From Deltaproteobacteria bacterium (GTDB lineage Bacteria; Desulfobacterota; Desulfobacteria; Desulfobacterales; C00003060): a DNA stretch of 10,552 nucleotides. Position 1 is the first letter of the stretch. Each line of letters starts with the position of its first letter. Below are positions 6,244-10,552 of this stretch, piece after piece. A program made the position numbers and the translations under genes. Under the pieces are notes generated by a model. That model saw only the letters and a program-made list of their open reading frames with translations. It made no database searches and was not told the DNA's origin. The DNA is taken from contig QMMV01000039.1 of the NCBI GenBank assembly GCA_003647435.1, forward strand, positions 1-10,552. The letters are read 5' to 3'.

Positions 6244-6278
6244 GAAATGGTAGCCATGACTATCATTTCTCTTTTTTG
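6244..6278 (+). terminator. Rho-independent terminator for hldD
   Basis: GAAATGGTAG (6244-6253) and CTATCATTTC (6260-6269) form a 10-bp stem with one G-U pair and a 6-base loop, followed by TCTTTTTTG. On the minus strand the same stem has an A-C mismatch and no T-run, so it serves the plus-strand transcript arriving from hldD. It ends just before the batE stop codon. Confidence 0.65.
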
Positions 6279-6279
6279 C

Positions 6280-7068
6280 TTAAAAGACTTCCAAATCCGA
6301 AGCTTTAACCCACCCCCTTTTTTTATCGGCACGCTCAATTCTAAACCACGAATCCCTGGGCGAAACCACGGCAACTTCCGCTCCTTCATAAAGCGTGAAA
6401 TGAGTTGTCGCTGAATCAAACGGTTCAAATTTAGCATCTGCTTTCTGAGCAATTATTACTGCTTTTTTACCTATCACTGAGGCTTTCTCAAATAGCGCCG
6501 CAAAAAAAAGAGCGAAAATAACGATTAAAACCGACAATGCGCCAATCCTGTATTTCCTGACGGCGGGGAAATATATAGTTGCCAGGATAACCAACAGAAT
6601 TATCGTAAATATTACTGCCAGGGAAAAGGCCAACCCATCAATGGTAAATAAAGAAAACCTCTTATTAAAAGCAACTCTATACCATGGCGCTTTAGCCTCA
6701 ACAACGCCCCCTTTTATCAATGACTTAGCATATTCGTAGTTCGACTTTAAATCACTATCTCTCGGTATGAGCCGCATTGCTTTTTCATAATTGAGGATTG
6801 CCTTACCAAGCTCGCCTTTCTTAAAATAAGAATTTGCCAAATTATAATAAAGATTGCCGCTCTCAAACCCCAAATTCAGCGCTCCTTCGTATCCTTTAAT
6901 GGCCTCATCATACTTTCCCTCAGAATAGTAAGTGTTCGCCTGATAAAATCTGGCTTTGGCCTGGGAAAGGGGTTTTGCCAAACAGGAATTAGAAAAAATA
7001 CCGGCTAACGCTAAGAGCAAAAATGACATTAATAGGCTTGGGATGATCCGGGCACTCCTGCAAGTCAT
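6280..7068 (-). CDS. batE: BatE-like protein: signal peptide, TPRs, two membrane segments, SH3-like domain
   Basis: In this 262-residue protein a signal peptide (about 1-31, ending SCLA) is followed by two TPR units at about 37-70 and 71-104 (ANTYYSEGKYDEAIKGYEGAL, YYNLANSYFKKGELGKAILNYEKAM). Hydrophobic segments at about 145-168 and 175-193 are probably membrane spans. A C-terminal bacterial SH3-like domain covers about 204-262, with GAEVAVVSPRDSWFRIERAD and GWVKASDLEVF. This layout fits BatE, the last member of Bat operons, whose proteins are linked to oxidative-stress tolerance in some bacteria; the biochemical role is not settled. The start lies 2 bases after the batD stop and has GAAGG (7076-7080) 7 bases upstream. 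The N-terminal segment could instead be an uncleaved anchor. Confidence 0.85.
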   Translation of the reverse strand: MTCRSARIIPSLLMSFLLLALAGIFSNSCLAKPLSQAKARFYQANTYYSEGKYDEAIKGYEGALNLGFESGNLYYNLANSYFKKGELGKAILNYEKAMRLIPRDSDLKSNYEYAKSLIKGGVVEAKAPWYRVAFNKRFSLFTIDGLAFSLAVIFTIILLVILATIYFPAVRKYRIGALSVLIVIFALFFAALFEKASVIGKKAVIIAQKADAKFEPFDSATTHFTLYEGAEVAVVSPRDSWFRIERADKKRGWVKASDLEVF

Positions 7069-7070
7069 TT

Positions 7071-8906
7071 TTAAACCTTCTTCCTTTCCAGGAAATCAAT
7101 AACTTTACGCATATCATGAAAAATAGCCTCACGCTTAGGCTTATCAAATTCTAAAGGTGCATACCGCGCCATATCACAAGCGTTAAAGATATTCGTTAAT
7201 TTATCTAAGATTTCGCCGTCTATGCTCTTTGCGGTCAATATTTCCTTGACCGCATCAATGCTCACTCCTCCTGCAGGCAGATGAAGCTTATCCGCCAGAT
7301 ATCCGCTCAAGGTTTTATGTACACAATCGAAAAAGGCCCCGCTTTTTTCCTGCCCTAACAATCTTTGTGCCTCTTTTATCCCTTTTCTGGCCCTTGCCGG
7401 TGCGTGCAGGCGCCTTGCGTATCGTTCATCGGTTTTAAGTTTCTCCTGGTGTTTGTGAAAAGTTGCCAGAGTAATAAATATAATCAACGCAATTGCATGA
7501 TAAATCCAAAAACCTGCCCTTTGATAAAGATAGTGGCCTCTTTGTTTCAGTTTACCCGGCGATTCCTTAATATAAACAATATCTCTGCCAAGAAGTTCCT
7601 TTTTAGCTGTTCTTGTAACGGCCCGGGGAATTTCCACAATCTTCAATTCGCTGCCTCCTGGCTTTGCCACGCTAATCGGAAAAGGCCCTTGTGTAAGTGA
7701 ACGGTATTTTCCCGTTTGAGGATTAAAGAAGCTGAAGGTTATCTTCGGGATTTCCGTAATGGCTTCTGATTGCGGAATAATCGCCTGCTCAAAAACTTTT
7801 GAGGCTTCACCTTGTTTGGCCTCCGGCTCATAAACTTTAAATCCTTCTTTTGAATCCAGAACAGGACTGGAGACGGTATCAAAATTCCCCGTCCCGCTTA
7901 TCGTCATTGTCAACGTAATTGGATCCCCGGCTTTCACTTTTTTAGGTGAAACCTTGGCCTCTAATCGAAAATCACCAATCGCTCCTTTAAAGTTAGCAGG
8001 TTTACCTCCCTTGGGTAATGATTGGACATGGACTGTTAAAGCCGGAGATGTGGCTTGAAATGGGTAGGTTTTATAGCGGCCAAAAAAGTCGTCAAATACA
8101 TTTTTACCAAAAATATTCCCGAAGAAATCATCATCAAAAGGCGTGCGCCTGCGGCTTTGTTTCTTGCGGACTACAAGATTGCAGTCAATCTTTGCCGGGC
8201 CTAAGGTTAATTCACCGGGTCTGACTGCAAACATACTGGTATTAAACTCAATAACATTGTAAACAATGCCGCCGATAGCCTGACGGTACTGTTTCGGTTG
8301 CCCGAATTCCTTTATGGAGAAACCTCCGTGTTCAAATTTCGGATATTGAATGTCCCTCACTGCCAGGCGGTTTATGTATAGTTTTATGGATAAGGGAACA
8401 GACTCATTAACATAGGGTTGCAATTTTCCTGGTTCAATTCTGAGAAAAATCCTGTCCTTTAATTGTTCCTCTCTGATTGCTTTTTGAGAAACGCCAGGCC
8501 CCTGGGTTCCTCGCTTAGGTGGTGCTGCGCCGGACAGAACTTGAATCCTCAAGGCTTGCGAAGTGAAGGTCTTTCCATTAAGAACCACCGAAAAAGGGCC
8601 AACCTCAAAACTCCCTGTCTTTAGTGGTATTAACGTATAAATATGCGTAATAGATGTGGATACCTTGCCATTTACAATAGACATCCTTGTTGATGGGCCA
8701 AGATATTGCACTTGAAAGCCATCAATCTCGCCAAGATCCGGAGGAGATACGTTCTGTACTCCATGAAAAGACAAGCTAAGTTGCAAGCTTTCTCCAAGGG
8801 AAACGGTTTTCCGATCTACAGTTGCCTCAAACTGTATATCCGAGGCAAGAACCGCCCCGTCCAAAACCACTAACAATAATAAAGCGATAATAGATTTCTT
8901 TATCAT
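7071..8906 (-). CDS. batD: BatD-like membrane-anchored periplasmic protein
   Basis: This 611-residue protein has a signal peptide (1 to about 21), a long beta-rich periplasmic part, one membrane span at about 466-484 (FWIYHAIALIIFITLATF) and a 125-residue helical cytoplasmic tail. Recognisable BatD pieces are FEATVDRKTVSLGESLQLSLSFHG near the N-terminus, LRIEPGKLQPYVNESVPLSIKLY in the middle, and LEAKVSPKKVKAGDPITLTMTISGTGNFDTVSSP followed by ITFSFFNPQTGKYRSL. Length and order match the family (PF13584-like). It likely forms a membrane complex with the VWA Bat proteins encoded upstream. ATG 8906 gives a normal signal peptide but has no Shine-Dalgarno sequence: a 42-base heptamer array ends 3 bases upstream of the ATG. 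batE follows after 2 bases. The function is known only at the family level. Confidence 0.9.
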   Translation of the reverse strand: MIKKSIIALLLLVVLDGAVLASDIQFEATVDRKTVSLGESLQLSLSFHGVQNVSPPDLGEIDGFQVQYLGPSTRMSIVNGKVSTSITHIYTLIPLKTGSFEVGPFSVVLNGKTFTSQALRIQVLSGAAPPKRGTQGPGVSQKAIREEQLKDRIFLRIEPGKLQPYVNESVPLSIKLYINRLAVRDIQYPKFEHGGFSIKEFGQPKQYRQAIGGIVYNVIEFNTSMFAVRPGELTLGPAKIDCNLVVRKKQSRRRTPFDDDFFGNIFGKNVFDDFFGRYKTYPFQATSPALTVHVQSLPKGGKPANFKGAIGDFRLEAKVSPKKVKAGDPITLTMTISGTGNFDTVSSPVLDSKEGFKVYEPEAKQGEASKVFEQAIIPQSEAITEIPKITFSFFNPQTGKYRSLTQGPFPISVAKPGGSELKIVEIPRAVTRTAKKELLGRDIVYIKESPGKLKQRGHYLYQRAGFWIYHAIALIIFITLATFHKHQEKLKTDERYARRLHAPARARKGIKEAQRLLGQEKSGAFFDCVHKTLSGYLADKLHLPAGGVSIDAVKEILTAKSIDGEILDKLTNIFNACDMARYAPLEFDKPKREAIFHDMRKVIDFLERKKV

Positions 8907-8909
8907 CTG

Positions 8910-8951
8910 CCAGTATCCAGTGGCCAGTTACAGGTGACCAGTGACCAGTAT
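8910..8951 (-). repeat. Six tandem 7-base repeats, consensus nnACTGG, between batC and batD
   Basis: Read on the minus strand from 8951 to 8910 there are six consecutive heptamers. Five end in ACTGG (ATACTGG is both first and last) and the third is diverged (TCACCTG). Together they fill 42 of the 57 bases between the batC stop and the batD start, ending 3 bases before the batD ATG. The period of 7 would not keep a reading frame, in line with a non-coding position. Too short and without spacers, so not a CRISPR array. Confidence 0.88.
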
Positions 8952-8963
8952 CCGGAAACCGAA

Positions 8964-9848
8964 TTACCAATCTTTCAATACAGGAGGATAATATCGCTTT
9001 CTTGCACCTCTATTCAAATTACCGAGCGGCCGGTCCTGCTGATTATAACGGTCGAGTATCATCCTTGCTTCCTCTTCGGACATCTCTTTCTGCTGATGTT
9101 GTTGCGGCTTCGGACTTTCAGCCGGTTTTAAGCTCTCCCCCTTTTGCTGCTCTTTTTTTTCTTCGCCCTGCTCGGCCCCCCGCTGTTTTTGCTCCTGCTG
9201 CTTTTGTTCCTGATTTTGCTGAACACCCTTTTGGTCCTTCTCTTGTTGCTGTTTTAACTTATCCAGGAGAACTTTGAGCTCTTTTTCTACAAATTCATGG
9301 TTGTATTTGGCATTGGTGTCATCCTGATTTAACTCTATTGCCCGCTTATAGTAATCCAGCGCTTCACGATACAAATTGATAGCTGAGGCTAAGTCCGTAT
9401 TCTCCTTAAGCTTGCCTAAACGAAACTTGCTGTTTCCTATATTATATGCTGCCCTTGCTTCTATGTCGGGATTATCGCTAAGCAGGGCCTTACTAAAGGC
9501 CTTTATGGCTTTTTCATAATCTCCTTTCCGGTACAATGCTGTGCCCGTATTAAAGTTAACCAGATCGGAATCGGGCATCTCAACTTCGGCCTCATGGTAA
9601 TATTTCAAAGCCTCGTCATACTTGCCCTGATGATAGAGAGTATTTCCCTTTTTCACGCTGGCAGAGGCAGAGACAGCAAAACTCTTTCCAGTCAGAACAA
9701 GCACACAGGTTATAGTAAACCCCATTAGAAAACTCATGCGGAGTGTTGAATCCCGTCTTCGTAAAATCAAAAGTAGAAAGTCCCCCCTGGCACACTGTAA
9801 GGCATTTTCTAACGGGGTCCGTAGAAATGTCCTGAAAATCAGTCTCAT
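8964..9848 (-). CDS. batC: BatC-like TPR protein with Gln/Glu/Lys-rich region
   Basis: The protein has up to 294 residues. TPR-type helices run from about 64 to 186 (KKGNTLYHQGKYDEALKYYHEAE, FNTGTALYRKGDYEKAIKAFSKAL, AYNIGNSKFRLG, ALDYYKRAIELN). A low-complexity Q/E/K-rich stretch follows (about 199-257) and then a short tail, MSEEEARMILDRYNQQ, typical of BatC. The 9848 start overlaps the batB stop as ATGA, suggesting coupled translation. However, the clear signal-peptide-like segment (MSFLMGFTITCVLVLTG, ending near AVSAS) begins at codon 38 (ATG 9737-9735), and no ribosome site precedes 9848. An AGGGGGGA at 9788-9781 lies before an in-frame TTG at 9770, a third option. The stop and body are secure; the first 37 residues are doubtful. 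It is presumably a periplasmic scaffold for the Bat complex. Confidence 0.85.
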   Translation of the reverse strand: MRLIFRTFLRTPLENALQCARGDFLLLILRRRDSTLRMSFLMGFTITCVLVLTGKSFAVSASASVKKGNTLYHQGKYDEALKYYHEAEVEMPDSDLVNFNTGTALYRKGDYEKAIKAFSKALLSDNPDIEARAAYNIGNSKFRLGKLKENTDLASAINLYREALDYYKRAIELNQDDTNAKYNHEFVEKELKVLLDKLKQQQEKDQKGVQQNQEQKQQEQKQRGAEQGEEKKEQQKGESLKPAESPKPQQHQQKEMSEEEARMILDRYNQQDRPLGNLNRGARKRYYPPVLKDW

Positions 9849-10552
9849 GGCTTTTTCTTGCGTTCGCTTACAAAAAGTTCTCCAAAAAGGAAAAGAAACG
9901 CCAATGCCAAGGGAATCTGAAACCGCTCTTCAAAGTGCTTAGCCAACTTACTTTCAAGCTCTCGCTTTTCCATTTTAGAAAGCTTCTCTTCATAAATCAA
10001 GTTCAGTCCGAACTCAGTAGCTCCGGAACGTATATAACTGCCACCTGTAGTAAGCGCTATCTTTTGTAAGGTGGTTTCATCTAATCTGGTTTTAACCACA
10101 TTGCCCTGACTATCTTTTAAAAATGACTTATTGCCTTTTTTGTCCGTAATGGTAATTAATTCACCTTCCGGCGTGCCGATGCCGATACAAAACACTTTCA
10201 GCCCCTCTTTTTTAGCCTCTTCAGCTGCTTTTTCAGGGTTGCCCTCATGGTCTTCCCCGTCGGTGATAAGGATCAATACCTTGTATTTCTTCAATCCACC
10301 TTCATAGCTTCTTATTGCTTCTCTTATCGCTCGCGAGATCGAGGTCCCTCCGCGAGGAATTGTATTAACGTTTAAACTATCCACTGAAAGAAGAAAGCCA
10401 CCGTAATCCACAGTTAAAGGGCACTGTAAAAACGCCTCTCCTGCAAAAGCAATCAGCCCCACACGATCTCCTTGTAAGTGCCTGGTAAAATCTTTTATTG
10501 CCAGTTTTGCCCGCTCCAATCTGTTAGGCTTAACATCGGAAGCCAACATGCT
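9845..10552 (-). CDS. batB: BatB-like VWA-domain membrane protein, C-terminal 235 residues (5' end off the right edge)
   Basis: The frame is open through the right edge; the first codon seen is AGC (Ser), followed by MLASDV. That Ser matches the last residue of the DxSxS metal-site motif of VWA domains, so the window cuts in just after the first beta strand. The rest of the domain is clear: DRVGLIAFAGEAFLQCPLT, the metal-site Thr in PRGGTSISRAI, and ITDGEDHEG with its Asp, then LKVFCIGIGTPEGELI. A C-terminal membrane span (about 210-226, LALAFLFLFGELFV) and a basic end follow. This is the usual layout of BatA/BatB proteins. BatB is preferred because batC follows directly (the stop overlaps its start as ATGA). 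The internal ATG at 10549 is not the true start. Upstream batA and a MoxR ATPase gene are expected off-window. Confidence 0.9.
   Translation of the reverse strand, partial: SMLASDVKPNRLERAKLAIKDFTRHLQGDRVGLIAFAGEAFLQCPLTVDYGGFLLSVDSLNVNTIPRGGTSISRAIREAIRSYEGGLKKYKVLILITDGEDHEGNPEKAAEEAKKEGLKVFCIGIGTPEGELITITDKKGNKSFLKDSQGNVVKTRLDETTLQKIALTTGGSYIRSGATEFGLNLIYEEKLSKMEKRELESKLAKHFEERFQIPLALAFLFLFGELFVSERKKKP

Noticed and set aside
8910..8951. CRISPR array
   Set aside because: The units are 7 bases long, contiguous and without spacers, so this is a simple tandem repeat.
9002..9277. Plus-strand ORF opposite batC
   Set aside because: It is the shadow of the low-complexity Gln/Glu/Lys-rich region of BatC, where repetitive codons keep the opposite strand open.

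Overview
This window reads as chromosomal DNA of a Gram-negative (diderm) bacterium. It encodes a TonB-dependent outer-membrane receptor, a heptose epimerase for LPS core synthesis (HldD), periplasmic proteins and a Bat (aerotolerance-type) operon. By-eye tallies of sample lines give roughly 37-57% GC. The protein styles (hybrid kinase with a GGIAHDFNNIL H-box, PF04392-type binding protein, solitary LarE, BatBCDE) and the small palindromic intergenic repeats would suit Desulfobacterota, Nitrospirota, Omnitrophota or a similar lineage. No marker in the window settles which.

Left part (1-4956): a TonB-dependent receptor (minus strand, cut by the left edge) diverges from a plus-strand run of three genes: a periplasmic ABC_sub_bind-type binding protein, a membrane-bound hybrid histidine kinase (sensor, HAMP, HisKA, HATPase, receiver) and a LarE-type sulfur transferase. 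No ABC permease or ATPase accompanies the binding protein. The receptor, periplasmic protein and membrane kinase could therefore form a sensing chain across the envelope; this is inferred from layout only. LarE starts 11 bases after the kinase stop and is probably cotranscribed with it.

Middle (4957-6279): the 210-base gap after larE is packed with small palindromes and one copy of an imperfect repeat. It is followed by hldD, which has a TTG start behind a perfect AGGAGG. A second copy of the repeat lies upstream of the TonB receptor gene, in the same orientation relative to the gene it precedes. hldD ends in overlapping hairpins and is followed by a good rho-independent terminator.

Right part (6280-10552, all minus strand): batB (5' end off the right edge), batC, batD and batE, in tight operon spacing. 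These are VWA, TPR and beta-sandwich membrane or periplasmic proteins that usually sit downstream of a MoxR ATPase gene, here presumably beyond the right edge. The only sizeable gap in the operon, between batC and batD, is almost entirely six tandem copies of a 7-base unit, which leave batD without a visible Shine-Dalgarno sequence.

No tRNA, rRNA, CRISPR array or transposase gene was seen. The observations most worth checking are the paired imperfect repeat upstream of two envelope genes, the receptor/binding-protein/kinase layout, and the heptamer array in the bat operon.
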